Notes: a model not told the origin generated them from the letters alone. 64,000 bases of DNA from Clostridiales bacterium (GCA_004555205.1 SFIY01000008.1:6344-70343), one strand, 5' to 3'; numbered from the stretch's first letter, positions 8,441-16,543 are shown. A program made the numbers and translations.

Positions 8441-8495
8441 GATCTGATTCCTTTCTGATGGCCGATGCGGCACACAAAACATATCTGTACCTTTT

Positions 8496-8523
8496 ATTAT
8501 AGCATACGGTCAAAAAAAGGCAA
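8496..8523 (-). promoter_or_regulatory. Promoter of the YjdF-like gene
   Basis: Minus-strand TTGCCT (8523-8518), 16-bp spacer, TATAAT (8501-8496), 55 bp upstream of the start codon. Confidence 0.55.
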
Positions 8524-8682
8524 CACCGCTCAAAAAAGATGGCTTTTTGTCCGGCAGCCGTATCTGCTCCTGCACCGGCACGGATGTCGCCGGACAAATC
8601 CGGCGTTAAGCGAGTGCGGCATATCCGCATCAAGCGCGGCGATTTGGGATTTATCCCACCAAATGCGCGGATAAAAGCGAAA
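8524..8682. other. Intergenic stretch without a recognised gene
   Basis: I see no coding sequence with an RBS here. A short palindrome (CGCCGGA...TCCGGCG near 8588-8605) is the only structure seen. Confidence 0.5.
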
Positions 8683-8706
8683 ACGGCGTGACCGAGGTCA
8701 CGCCGT
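8683..8706 (-). terminator. Terminator of the 85-residue protein gene
   Basis: An 11-bp perfect palindrome (ACGGCGTGACC, GA, GGTCACGCCGT), followed on the minus strand by TTTCGCTTTTA. It lies about 80 bp beyond the stop at 8784. Confidence 0.6.
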
Positions 8707-8783
8707 ATCTTCTTGCAAGCACAGGGCTTTCGCCGTTTTTGGGGTTTCCGTTTTACGACCGCTCAACGCGGACGGAAACGCTT

Positions 8784-9041
8784 TTACTGTTTGGCGCAAA
8801 ACGCATCATATGCCTCCTGCAGCCATTGCTTCAGCTTCGCCACACCGTCATCGTCCCAGGAGAAGTCCTGCTCCTTTACATCGGTGGCCGCCTCGTAGCA
8901 GTACACGCTGTATACCGCCGTATGCAGGAGGCGGTGCTCCTCGTCGATGGCAAAGCGATAGCGAAAATCACCGATACTGCCGGTGTATACATAGGCGCGT
9001 TTAAACCACCGGGGCGTCAATTCTTCAAATTGCGGATGCAT
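8784..9041 (-). CDS. Small conserved-looking hypothetical protein
   Basis: 85 residues, not recognised. It is soluble and rich in aromatic residues (many Tyr, Phe and Trp), with an acidic centre and no Cys cluster, signal peptide or membrane helix. The alternation of YVYTGSIGDFRYRFAID and LLHTAVYSVYCYEAATD suggests a small beta sheet followed by a C-terminal helix. The start is supported by AAAGGAGACAGGCC before ATG 9041. It lies 55 bp behind the EamA transporter gene on the same strand and could share that transcript. Confidence 0.6.
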   Translation of the reverse strand: MHPQFEELTPRWFKRAYVYTGSIGDFRYRFAIDEEHRLLHTAVYSVYCYEAATDVKEQDFSWDDDGVAKLKQWLQEAYDAFCAKQ

Positions 9042-9096
9042 GGCCTGTCTCCTTTGCGTTTTCTTGCGGTTATTGTATCACAGATGCAAGGCGTTG

Positions 9097-10005
9097 TCAC
9101 GCATCGAATATGCCCAGAATCACAATACCCACCACCACCAGGGCGATCATGGCATAATGCTTCCACGACAGCTTTTCCTTCAAAAACAGGCGGCTCCACA
9201 GCACGCTGGCCACGCAGTAGGCGGAGATGATCGGCGCCGCCAGGGCCACATGGTCGGTGTCGGCCAGCGCATAGATGTAGGCGAACTGACCGGCGGTTTC
9301 GAAGATTGCACCGGCGTATTTGGGTGCCTCGCGCTTGGGGATCAGGCGGTCGCGCTTGATGAGCAGCACATAGACCAGGCACACCACTGCGGCGAACAGG
9401 AAGGTCAGCTCGTAGGCGCAGTTGGCGCTGTCCTCGTCCAGCGTTTCCAACACGCGGCTGTCGGCAAAGGTGCCCAGTGCATCCAACAAGCAGTAGATAA
9501 TGGGCAGGATCAGCGCCAGCGCCGACTTGGCGTAATGGTGATTGCTCGCCTTTTGACGGGCGGCGCGCAGTTCCTCGTCCTCGTGAGCTTCCACAAAGCC
9601 CAGACCGATCACGCCGATGCAGACCAACGCCGTGGCAATCAACTGCGCGCCGGCCAGCTCACCGATACCGCCGAAGATCAGGCACATGATGGCGACCAGA
9701 GCACCGGAGGAATTGCAGATGGGCGAGGAGATGGACAGCTCTATGTAACGCAGCCCGATGTAGCCGATGGCCATGGACAGGATGTAGAGCAGGGATACCG
9801 GCAGGTAGGTCCAAATGACGGACCAGGAGATCTCCACGCCGCCGATAAAGATCTCATACGCGGCGTGCAGGCCCATGACCACACCCACGGCGATGACCAT
9901 TTTCAAATGGCTGTACTTGTCGTCTGCGTCCTGACAGCCGATCTTGGAGAAGAGATCACTGCCGCTCCAGCAGATGAGCGCAATAAGGGAAAACCAAAAC
10001 CACAT
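9097..10005 (-). CDS. EamA/DMT-family membrane transporter
   Basis: 302 residues with about ten hydrophobic helices in two repeated halves, the layout of drug/metabolite exporters. The N-terminus (MWFWFSLIALICWSGSDLF) and the C-terminal EKLSWKHYAMIALVVVGIVIL are typical. A polar, charged loop (EAHEDEELRAARQKASN, about 150-167) separates the halves. It begins 13 bp after the PLP-lyase stop with an AAGGAG site, so it belongs to the regulator-lyase-exporter operon. The substrate is unknown; an amino acid or thiol product of the lyase would fit the context but is inference. Confidence 0.85.
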   Translation of the reverse strand: MWFWFSLIALICWSGSDLFSKIGCQDADDKYSHLKMVIAVGVVMGLHAAYEIFIGGVEISWSVIWTYLPVSLLYILSMAIGYIGLRYIELSISSPICNSSGALVAIMCLIFGGIGELAGAQLIATALVCIGVIGLGFVEAHEDEELRAARQKASNHHYAKSALALILPIIYCLLDALGTFADSRVLETLDEDSANCAYELTFLFAAVVCLVYVLLIKRDRLIPKREAPKYAGAIFETAGQFAYIYALADTDHVALAAPIISAYCVASVLWSRLFLKEKLSWKHYAMIALVVVGIVILGIFDA

Positions 10006-10018
10006 ATTTCAATACTCC

Positions 10019-11299
10019 TTACAAATTGATCAAACCTGCGTCCAGCATCTTCTGCAGGCTCATGAGAATACCCAGCTTGGCGTGATACCAGGTCAGACCG
10101 CCCTGGAAATACACGGCATAGGGCTCGCGGATGGGACCGTCGGCGGACAGCTCGATGGAAGCGCCCTGCACAAAGGCGCCTGCCGCCATGATCACATCAC
10201 TGTCATAGCCGGGCATGGCCCACGGCTCAGGAGTCACATAGCTGTCCACCGGTGCGGCGGACTGGATGCCCTTGCAAAAGGCGATCATGCCCTCGCGGCT
10301 GCCCAATTCCACCGCCTGAATGATGTCGCGGCGCACTTCGCGGCTCTCGGGCACCACGCGGAAGCCAAGCTTTTCATAGGCGGCTGCGGCAAAGACGGCA
10401 CCCTTCACGGCGGAGGCTACCACCGTGGGGGACAGAAACAGACCTTGATAGAATGAGGTCAAAAGCCCCAGATTGGCGCCTACTTCTCTGCCCAAACCGG
10501 GTGCGCTCAGACGGAAGGCACAGCGGTCAATGCATGCCTTTTTGCCGCAGATGTAGCCGCCGGTAGGGGCCAGACCGCCGCCCAAGTTCTTGATAAGGCT
10601 GCCTACGACCATGTCGGCGCCCACGTCGGAAGGCTCCAGCTCCTCCACAAACTCGCCGTAGCAGTTGTCCACCATGCACAACACATCCGGCTTGCACCGC
10701 TTGCAGAATGCAATCAGCTCGCCGATCTGCGCCACCGAGAAGGAGGGGCGGGTGGCGTAGCCCTTGCTGCGCTGGATGGTGATGAGCTTCGTCTTTTCGT
10801 TGATGGCCCTGCGAATACCCTCATAGTCGAAGCTGTTGTCCTCTTTCAGGTCCACCTGTGCGTAGCTCACGCCGTACTCCTTCAGCGAGCAGGGGGAGGG
10901 CCGGATGCCGATGACCTCCTCCAGGGTGTCGTACGGACTGCCCACAGGGGAGAGCAGCTCGTCACCGGGCAGGAGATTCGCGCCCAGCGCCAGCGCCAGT
11001 GCCGCCGTGCCGCAGGCGATCTGAGGCCGCACCAGAGCCGCCTCGGTGTGGAAGCAGTCGGCATAGACACGCTCCAGGTTGTCCCGCCCGTCGTCATCAT
11101 AGCCGTAACCGGTAGACATGTTGAAATGGGTGGCATTGACGCGGTTTTTCTGCATGGCGCCGATCACCTTCGCCTGGTTGTATTCGGCGATCGCTTCAAT
11201 GCGCTCAAATTGTCCGCGAATTTCGCCCAGAATCTTTTCGCCGAAATTCAGTACGGCAGGGGAGATCCCCAATTGTGCGTATATATCATGTGAGTTCAT
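10019..11299 (-). CDS. YnbB-like PLP-dependent methionine gamma-lyase family protein
   Basis: 426 residues, the usual length for this group (annotated as 'methionine gamma-lyase family' or 'aluminium resistance protein'). Fold-type I PLP features: ACGTAALALAL (cofactor phosphate region, near 95), VDNCYGEFVE (Asp contacting the pyridine nitrogen, near 205) and GSLIKNLGGGLAPTGGY, whose Lys is the likely Schiff-base residue (near 228). The C-terminal half has GYDSDVIMAAGAFVQG. The reaction is not proven for the family; C-S lyase activity is an inference from homology. The ATG overlaps the regulator stop (ATGA). Confidence 0.85.
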   Translation of the reverse strand: MNSHDIYAQLGISPAVLNFGEKILGEIRGQFERIEAIAEYNQAKVIGAMQKNRVNATHFNMSTGYGYDDDGRDNLERVYADCFHTEAALVRPQIACGTAALALALGANLLPGDELLSPVGSPYDTLEEVIGIRPSPCSLKEYGVSYAQVDLKEDNSFDYEGIRRAINEKTKLITIQRSKGYATRPSFSVAQIGELIAFCKRCKPDVLCMVDNCYGEFVEELEPSDVGADMVVGSLIKNLGGGLAPTGGYICGKKACIDRCAFRLSAPGLGREVGANLGLLTSFYQGLFLSPTVVASAVKGAVFAAAAYEKLGFRVVPESREVRRDIIQAVELGSREGMIAFCKGIQSAAPVDSYVTPEPWAMPGYDSDVIMAAGAFVQGASIELSADGPIREPYAVYFQGGLTWYHAKLGILMSLQKMLDAGLINL

Positions 11300-11544
11300 A
11301 GCTCTGTACTCTCCTTTTTCACATTACCTAAAATCTGCTGCGCCACTTGCTCCAGCACTTCCGGCTTGGTGACAATCAGGCCGCTTTCGCTGTCGCCTAA
11401 AATCAGCAGCGTGTCGCCCGGCTGAATGTCGTAAAAGCACCTCGCCTCCTTGGGAATGACGATCTGACCGCGGTCACCCACCTTGGCCGTGCCGAATATA
11501 TGGTGGCCCTTGGGCTTGCCCAGAATATGTTTTCCGCCAGCCAT
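11296..11544 (-). CDS. AbrB/SpoVT-type transcriptional regulator
   Basis: 82 residues. The swapped-hairpin DNA-binding core is clear: TAKVGDRGQIVIPKEARCFYDIQPGDTLLILGD (reported in parts: GDRGQIVIPKEAR near 23-35 and DIQPGDTLLIL near 39-49). A basic Gly/His/Lys-rich tail of about 18 residues precedes the core. The ATG at 11544 is chosen because GAGGTG sits 7 nt upstream. It overlaps the PLP-lyase gene by 4 nt and is the first gene of the operon, so it probably regulates its own operon and perhaps the divergent symporter. Confidence 0.9.
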   Translation of the reverse strand: MAGGKHILGKPKGHHIFGTAKVGDRGQIVIPKEARCFYDIQPGDTLLILGDSESGLIVTKPEVLEQVAQQILGNVKKESTEL

Positions 11545-11595
11545 GTGTTCACCTCGCAATGTAATCATATTTTTCATATTTGTATGACAGACGAC

Positions 11596-11623
11596 AGTAT
11601 AACACATATTTTGTAATTTGCAA
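11596..11623 (-). promoter_or_regulatory. Promoter of the AbrB-lyase-EamA operon
   Basis: Minus-strand TTGCAA (11623-11618), 16-bp spacer, TATACT (11601-11596). Confidence 0.55.
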
Positions 11624-11668
11624 GTACAAGTCGGAAAAAGTCCAAGATACCCTGTAAAAAGTCGAGTG

Positions 11669-11696
11669 TTGCTTTTTTCACGAAATGCAGTATAAT
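11669..11696 (+). promoter_or_regulatory. Promoter of the alanine symporter gene
   Basis: TTGCTT (11669-11674), 16-bp spacer, TATAAT (11691-11696). It is back to back with the AbrB operon promoter, so one operator could serve both. Confidence 0.6.
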
Positions 11697-11754
11697 TAAA
11701 ATATCTGCGAATACCTATTCGCGAAGAATCTGAAAGGAAAAGAGAGAAAAAATC

Positions 11755-13188
11755 ATGATTGAGAAAATGGATTGCGTTGTTAACGCGATCAGCAATTTCC
11801 TCTACAGCGGCCCTGAGAAGCTGCCCATTCCGTTTGTTATCGTATTCCTGATTTGCGGCGGCCTGTATTTCACCATTCGCTCCAAGGCTGTGCAGTTCCG
11901 TCTGTTTGGCGAATCCATCCGTGTGGTGAGTGAAAAGCCCAAGGGTGAAAATTCCGTTTCCTCCTTCGGCGCCCTGATGGTGTCCACTGCCTCCCGCGTG
12001 GGTACCGGCAACATCATCGGTGTGTCCACTGCCATCTGTCTGGGCGGTATGGGCAGTGTGTTCTGGATGTGGCTGATCGCTCTGATTGGCGGTGCTTCTG
12101 CTTTTATCGAGTCTACGCTGGCTCAGATCTATAAAAAGCGCGATAAGGACGGCTCCAGCTACGGCGGCCCCTCCTATTACATGGAAACTGCGCTGCATCA
12201 GCGCTGGCTGGGCGTGATTTTCGCCGTGATTATCATTCTGACCTATGCCGTGGGCTACAATGCGCTGGCTTCCTACAACCTGCAGTCCGCTTTTGCAGGC
12301 TTCAGCTTCTACAACAAGACTTCCACGCCCTGGATCATCGGTGCTATCCTGGCTGTCCTGTTTGCCGTTTGCGTTATGGGCGGCGCCAAGCGCCTGACCA
12401 AGGTCACCGGCGTGCTGGTTCCCATTATGGGCATCATCTACATCCTGGTTTCCCTGATCGTCATTTTTATGCACATCCCCGCCATCCCCGCTATGATCAA
12501 GGGTATCTTCGTCAATGCTTTTGACTTCAAGGCCATCTTCGGCGGCTTCTCCGGAAGCTGCCTGATGTACGGCATCAAGCGCGGCCTGTACTCCAACGAG
12601 GCAGGTATGGGTTCCGCTCCCAACGCCGCTGCTACCGCTGATGTGTCCCATCCTGTGAAGCAGGGCTTGGTGCAGATGCTGTCCGTGTTCATTGACACCC
12701 TGCTGATCTGCTCCGCTACTGCGTTCATGTGCCTGCTGTCCGGTGTGGCTCCCACCGAGGAAGCTGCCGGCGCTGCCTATGTTCAGGCGTCTCTGTCCGC
12801 CAGCTTCGGCGGCTTTGGCCCTATTTTCATTGCCGTTTCCATGTGCCTGTTCGCCTTCACCACCTTGATCGGTAACTACTATTACTGTGAAGGCTGCCTG
12901 AAGTACATCATGAAGCGCTCTCCCAGCAAGGCATTTATCACCGTCTTCCGCCTGGTTGCTGCTGCTATCGTCCTGCTGGGTGCCGTGATTACCATGGGCC
13001 TGGCTTGGGATACCGCCGATATGATGCAGGCTTTGATGGTCATTATCAATATCCCCGTCATCATCCTCCTCAGCAAGCCTGCGCTGGCTGCGCTGAAGGA
13101 CTACACCGAGCAGCGCAAGGCCGGTAAGGATCCTGAATTTAAGGCTGCTGACATTGGCCTGAAGGACAAAACCGATTTCTGGAACTGA
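11755..13188 (+). CDS. AGCS-family sodium:alanine (amino acid) symporter
   Basis: 477 residues with about ten to eleven membrane helices, the family's normal size. Family motifs seen: SSFGALMVSTASRVGTGNIIGVS (near residues 70-92, in parts FGALMVSTASRVGTGN), AFIESTLAQIYK, YGGPSYYME and YGIKRGLYSNEAGMGSAPNAA (near 277). These are the Na+/substrate-binding elements of AgcS/AlsT proteins. It imports alanine or glycine with Na+. The RBS is AAAGGAAAAGAGAG and a bidirectional terminator follows. Transcribed divergently from the regulator operon. Confidence 0.94.
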   Translation: MIEKMDCVVNAISNFLYSGPEKLPIPFVIVFLICGGLYFTIRSKAVQFRLFGESIRVVSEKPKGENSVSSFGALMVSTASRVGTGNIIGVSTAICLGGMGSVFWMWLIALIGGASAFIESTLAQIYKKRDKDGSSYGGPSYYMETALHQRWLGVIFAVIIILTYAVGYNALASYNLQSAFAGFSFYNKTSTPWIIGAILAVLFAVCVMGGAKRLTKVTGVLVPIMGIIYILVSLIVIFMHIPAIPAMIKGIFVNAFDFKAIFGGFSGSCLMYGIKRGLYSNEAGMGSAPNAAATADVSHPVKQGLVQMLSVFIDTLLICSATAFMCLLSGVAPTEEAAGAAYVQASLSASFGGFGPIFIAVSMCLFAFTTLIGNYYYCEGCLKYIMKRSPSKAFITVFRLVAAAIVLLGAVITMGLAWDTADMMQALMVIINIPVIILLSKPALAALKDYTEQRKAGKDPEFKAADIGLKDKTDFWN

Positions 13189-13197
13189 TTCAACCGC

Positions 13198-13233
13198 AAA
13201 AAACAAGAGCAGCTTTCGCTGCTCTTGTTTTTT
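13198..13233. terminator. Bidirectional terminator
   Basis: A 16-bp perfect stem with a TTTC loop (AAAAAACAAGAGCAGC and complement), giving U-runs on both strands. It serves the symporter and the convergent hypothetical gene. Confidence 0.9.
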
Positions 13234-13241
13234 GTGCCTTT

Positions 13242-13997
13242 TTATGCCTTCGCGGTGGGAAAGACCACACCGTTGCATTTCATGAGTACGCGGATAGGGT
13301 AGTCACGGTCCAGGTAGTTGCGGCAGAACCAATCGAAGGTAGCGTCGGGCAAGTGCACCAGCTCCGGCGCCTCGCAGCGGAACAGCTCAAAGGTTTTCTG
13401 ATCGCCGGAGAGCAGTGCGGCCAGTACATCCAAACGCTTTTCCTGCCGCAGCCGCTCCATACAGCCGTCCATGATGGCCACGCAAGCCTGTTCTTCCTCG
13501 CTGCCGTACAGCTCCTTGTTGCCCAGCCAGAAGAGAAATTCCTCCGGGTCCAGATCCATTTTGGTGGTAATTTGGCTCAGCTTAAAAAATTCCTTCCAGT
13601 TCTTGGTTTTCAGCACCTCGATAAGGTACTGTACCAAGCCGTCGTCCATTTCAATGCAGTCCAGAAATACCTCAAAGGCGTGTTTGCCCTTGTCGGGATC
13701 GGGTTGTACCTGCTGCGTTTCCTCCGCAGGCTGCGCCTGGCTTTCTGCATTTTTAGCAAAAAATTCCATCGCACTGGCATTCACATCGCCCTCAAACAGC
13801 GCTTCCGGAAGCTGTGTGCCGTCTTGGGCGGCGCAGCGGCGTACAAATTCCGCCATGCCCATAGCGCCCAGTTGCTCACCGAGCTGCTTCATGCGCTCAC
13901 CCTCGTCACCGGCGGTCAGGGTGATGCCCTCGGGCGCCTGCCGCTTGCCCTCGAACACCTCGGTCATATATTGCAGATAGTATTCAAATAAAGTCAT
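13242..13997 (-). CDS. Hypothetical soluble protein
   Basis: 251 residues, not recognised. No signal peptide or membrane helix. The N-terminus (MTLFEYYLQYMTEVFEGKR) looks helical; a Pro/Gln/Glu-rich linker (about 105-122) separates it from a mostly helical, acidic C-terminal half with several Trp/Phe (FFKLSQITTKMDLDPEEFLFWLGN). Start ATG 13997 is chosen over an upstream in-frame ATG because GCGAGGAAGCG lies just before it. Convergent with the alanine symporter. The helical-repeat look could suit a scaffolding role, but that is only an impression. Confidence 0.6.
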   Translation of the reverse strand: MTLFEYYLQYMTEVFEGKRQAPEGITLTAGDEGERMKQLGEQLGAMGMAEFVRRCAAQDGTQLPEALFEGDVNASAMEFFAKNAESQAQPAEETQQVQPDPDKGKHAFEVFLDCIEMDDGLVQYLIEVLKTKNWKEFFKLSQITTKMDLDPEEFLFWLGNKELYGSEEEQACVAIMDGCMERLRQEKRLDVLAALLSGDQKTFELFRCEAPELVHLPDATFDWFCRNYLDRDYPIRVLMKCNGVVFPTAKA

Positions 13998-14091
13998 ATC
14001 GCTTCCTCGCTTTCCAAGGCTCAACTCTACCATAACGCGGTTGTAATTGCAAGGAAATTCGTGTAAACTGTAAAAAACGGGAGGTGAGCGG

Positions 14092-14436
14092 ATGTATTAT
14101 ATTTACATGGTGCAGTGTACGGACGGCTCCTATTACACAGGCATCACGCCGGATGTCTGCCGCCGTATGCAGTGCCATCACGCCAAAAAAGGCGCCAAGT
14201 ATACACGCTCTCACCCCATTGTCTCGCTCTGCGCCCTGTGGCGCACGGAGGAGAAAACGGCGGCCGCGCGTTTGGAGTATGCCATCAAAAAACGCATGAG
14301 CCGTGAGGAAAAGGCGGCGTTGGTGGCCCGTCCGTCACTGTTGCCGACGTTCTTGCCGCATCTGGATGCAGGGGCGTATGCGTATGTGCCGGGTGTGACG
14401 CTGGAAATGTGTTTGCAAGGAGAATTTCATGACTGA
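14092..14436 (+). CDS. GIY-YIG nuclease superfamily protein (YhbQ/UPF0213 type)
   Basis: 114 residues. The GIY-YIG motif appears at the very start as YYIYMVQC...YYTGIT, followed by the conserved Arg in VCRRMQCHHAKKGAKYTR and a Glu in LEYAIKKR. This is the standalone single-domain form found in most bacteria; related proteins act on DNA, but the cellular role is unsettled. RBS GGGAGGTGAGCGG lies before ATG 14092. It overlaps the dihydrouridine synthase gene by 8 nt. Confidence 0.9.
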   Translation: MYYIYMVQCTDGSYYTGITPDVCRRMQCHHAKKGAKYTRSHPIVSLCALWRTEEKTAAARLEYAIKKRMSREEKAALVARPSLLPTFLPHLDAGAYAYVPGVTLEMCLQGEFHD

Positions 14437-15376
14437 CTTAAAACTGTATGCCGCGCCGATAGAGGGTCTGACCACCTATCTGTGGCGCCGGCTCCAATAT
14501 GAGCTGTTCGGCGGTGCGGACAAGTATTTCACGCCGTTTCTGTCTCCCAACAGCAATCTGTCGTTCCAGACGAAGGAACTGGATGAGCTGCGGCATAACG
14601 AGGGCATGCCGGTGGTGCCGCAGCTTTTATGCAATCGGGCGGACCACTTCCTCTGGGCGGCAAGGGCGCTGTATGACATGGGATACCGCGAGGTCAACTT
14701 CAATTTAGGCTGCCCCTCCGGTACGGTGACGGCCAAGCGGAAGGGCGCGGGATTTTTGGCCTACCCTGATGAACTGGACCGCTGTTTGGGCGAGATTTTC
14801 AGCGGCCTGCCCGGGGATATGCGCCTGTCGGTGAAAACACGCATCGGCAAGAGCGACCCCGCCGAATGGGAACGTCTGCTGGCGATTTACAATCAATATC
14901 CGCTCTCGGAACTGATCGTCCATCCCCGTGTGCAAAAGGCGTTCTACCGCGGTGCGGTGCATAGGGAGGCCTTTGCCTATGCCCGGGACCATACGACACT
15001 GCCGCTGGTCTATAACGGTGATTTGCATACCATGGAGGATGCGGCGCAGTTTTGCCAATCGTTTGGCGATATAGACACGCTGATGTTCGGCAGGGGGCTG
15101 ATTGCCGATCCGTCGCTGCTGCGGCAATTGCGCGGCGGTCAAAGAGCCTCAAGGGAGGAGCTGACGCTGTTCCACGAGCAGTTGTACGAAGCCTACTGCG
15201 CGCGCCTGAGCGGTGATGGGCCGGTGCTGCACCGGATGCGCGAATTTTGGAATTACTACGCGCTGTCATTCGACCAAACAGAGCCTTATCTGAAGAAGAT
15301 CCGCAAGGCGCAAAGCTGCGCGGCGTATCATGCCGCTGCCATGGCCTTGCTTCAAAACTGCCCCCTGCAGGGGTAA
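14429..15376 (+). CDS. tRNA-dihydrouridine synthase family protein
   Basis: 315-residue FMN enzyme that reduces uridines in the tRNA D-loop with NAD(P)H. TIM-barrel motifs: AAPIEGLTTYLWR (N-terminal FMN loop), VNFNLGCPSGTV with the catalytic Cys (near residue 94), LSVKTRIG (near 133), ELIVHPRV and YNGDLHT, and FGRGLIADP (near 213). The C-terminal helical domain is present. Length is normal for the DusB/DusC-like group. RBS AAGGAGAATTTC lies inside the preceding gene. A hairpin follows. Confidence 0.93.
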   Translation: MTDLKLYAAPIEGLTTYLWRRLQYELFGGADKYFTPFLSPNSNLSFQTKELDELRHNEGMPVVPQLLCNRADHFLWAARALYDMGYREVNFNLGCPSGTVTAKRKGAGFLAYPDELDRCLGEIFSGLPGDMRLSVKTRIGKSDPAEWERLLAIYNQYPLSELIVHPRVQKAFYRGAVHREAFAYARDHTTLPLVYNGDLHTMEDAAQFCQSFGDIDTLMFGRGLIADPSLLRQLRGGQRASREELTLFHEQLYEAYCARLSGDGPVLHRMREFWNYYALSFDQTEPYLKKIRKAQSCAAYHAAAMALLQNCPLQG

Positions 15377-15380
15377 AGAA

Positions 15381-15418
15381 AAAGAACGCTGGCACATAGG
15401 GCGGTGTCCGTAAAACAG
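15381..15418 (+). repeat. Left inverted repeat flanking the MerR cassette
   Basis: Starts AAAGAACGCTGGCACATA. It matches the reverse complement of 16544-16583 at 34 of 38 positions, with one 2-nt gap. See the right repeat. Confidence 0.7.
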
Positions 15419-15420
15419 GG

Positions 15421-15452
15421 AATCCGACCTATGTGCGACCATAGGTCGGATT
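15421..15452. terminator. Hairpin after the dus gene
   Basis: A 13-bp perfect stem (AATCCGACCTATG and complement, loop TGCGAC), followed on the plus strand by ATTTTCTG. It directly abuts the left inverted repeat, so it may belong to the repeat-bounded element rather than to dus. Confidence 0.55.
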
Positions 15453-15487
15453 ATTTTCTGTATGATATGAAAACTTGTCGGCGGAGA

Positions 15488-15593
15488 ACGGTTTGCCAAA
15501 ACCGTTTGGTCGCGGCAAGTCCACAGGAAATCGCCGCTTTCGTGGCGCAAGGGGATGCAGCCACCTTGACGAAAGGTCGTGACGCAGCATCCC
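15488..15593. other. Hairpin-dense segment downstream of the MerR gene
   Basis: Three further perfect stems follow each other: 15488-15494 with 15099+400 i.e. 15499-15505 (ACGGTTT/AAACCGT), 15532-15537 with 15542-15547 (CGCCGC loop TTTC), and 15552-15558 with 15587-15593 (GGGATGC/GCATCCC), the last enclosing ACCTT/AAGGT. No RBS-preceded gene is seen. Possible structured RNA or part of a small mobile element. Confidence 0.4.
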
Positions 15594-15606
15594 GACAAAT
15601 TTGAAC

Positions 15607-16335
15607 TTATTTGCTGCAATAGACTTTAATTGCATCACAGATAAACGCTGCAGTACCATCAGCGTGTTTATCAATGTTATGCTTGAAGCGTTCATCTGCA
15701 ACATACATTTGGCCGAGACCTGATAAAATTTCGTTTGTACAAAGATAGTAATTCTCGGTGATATGGCTCTGCAGCATTTTCACAAGGCTCTGTGCTTCGG
15801 TGGAATCAGGCGTTTCTCCGTTTCTCATGCACACCGCAAACTCTGCCATGATGTGTTCCATTTCCCCGGCAAGGTCATTCCACTTCTGCCCGGAGTAATT
15901 CTTGGTCCTTTCTGCGTGTTGCTTGTATGCGTCGGTGTTGCCCCATTTTTCTTTAGCTTCCGCCTTATGCTTTTCAAATTCGCTGTTATCAAATGCTCTC
16001 ATAACATTTTCTCCTTTCATGGCATCGTCAATGGCAGAAATTAACCGCTCTAACCGTTCTTTTTTCAGTATGAGCAGGCTCTTTTGCTCTTCCAGTGACT
16101 TTCTTGTGTCATAATTGGGGGATGATAAAATTTCTCCGATGCTTTTTAAGGAGAAGTCAAGTTCACGGTAGAAGAGAATCTCTTGCATACGAAGGAGAGA
16201 ATTGTTGTCGTAAAAACGATAGCCCGTAGACCTGTCAACAAAGGCTGGCGTCAACAATCCTATTTCATCGTAATAATGAAGTGTGCGCACACTTACCCCC
16301 GTTAATTCGGCAAATTCCTTAATCTGCATTTTCAT
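15607..16335 (-). CDS. MerR-family regulator with TipAS-type ligand domain
   Basis: 242 residues. N-terminal MerR winged helix (KEFAELTGVSVRTLHYYDEIGLL, in parts VSVRTLHYYDEIGLL near 15-29, then TGYRFYDNNSLLRMQEIL), a dimerisation coiled coil (about 75-110), and a C-terminal TipAS-like domain (AEFAVCMRNGETPDS, AQSLVKMLQSHI) that in TipAL binds thiopeptide antibiotics. GAGGTGA precedes ATG 16335. The gene is visibly AT-richer than its neighbours and lies alone between inverted repeats, which suggests acquisition. Its target is probably its own promoter; no linked efflux gene is present. Confidence 0.88.
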   Translation of the reverse strand: MKMQIKEFAELTGVSVRTLHYYDEIGLLTPAFVDRSTGYRFYDNNSLLRMQEILFYRELDFSLKSIGEILSSPNYDTRKSLEEQKSLLILKKERLERLISAIDDAMKGENVMRAFDNSEFEKHKAEAKEKWGNTDAYKQHAERTKNYSGQKWNDLAGEMEHIMAEFAVCMRNGETPDSTEAQSLVKMLQSHITENYYLCTNEILSGLGQMYVADERFKHNIDKHADGTAAFICDAIKVYCSK

Positions 16336-16357
16336 TTTTTATCACCTCACAAAACGG

Positions 16358-16388
16358 AGTGTACACTATGACGGAGCGTGAGAGTCAA
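16358..16388 (-). promoter_or_regulatory. MerR-type promoter with 19-bp spacer and operator dyad
   Basis: Minus-strand TTGACT (16388-16383) and TACACT (16363-16358) are 19 bp apart, the overlong spacing that MerR proteins correct by DNA distortion. An imperfect 21-bp dyad (ACT..ACG..CGT..AGT, 7 of 10 pairs) is centred in the spacer, which supports autoregulation. Confidence 0.65.
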
Positions 16389-16503
16389 TAGCTTTTTTTG
16401 AAAAAATATGGATTGGTGTTCGAAAGACTCTTATTTGTCTCATTCTTTTACTGAATAAAGCATATCGGTAAAATATGGTAAAGTCCGCTATCTGCACAGG
16501 AAA

Positions 16504-16535
16504 ACACCCGAAGAAGTTTAGGCTTCTTCGGGTGT
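16504..16535 (-). terminator. Terminator of the YabE-like gene
   Basis: A 13-bp perfect stem (ACACCCGAAGAAG and complement, 6-nt loop), followed on the minus strand by TTTTCCTG, about 50 bp after the stop at 16588. Confidence 0.7.
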
Positions 16536-16543
16536 ACTCAATA

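Noticed and set aside
11545..13278. Long minus-strand open frame extending upstream of the AbrB-like gene (660 codons in all)
   Set aside because: The upstream part is antisense to the alanine symporter and low-complexity (His/Gln/Gly-rich). The regulator has its own RBS and start at 11544.
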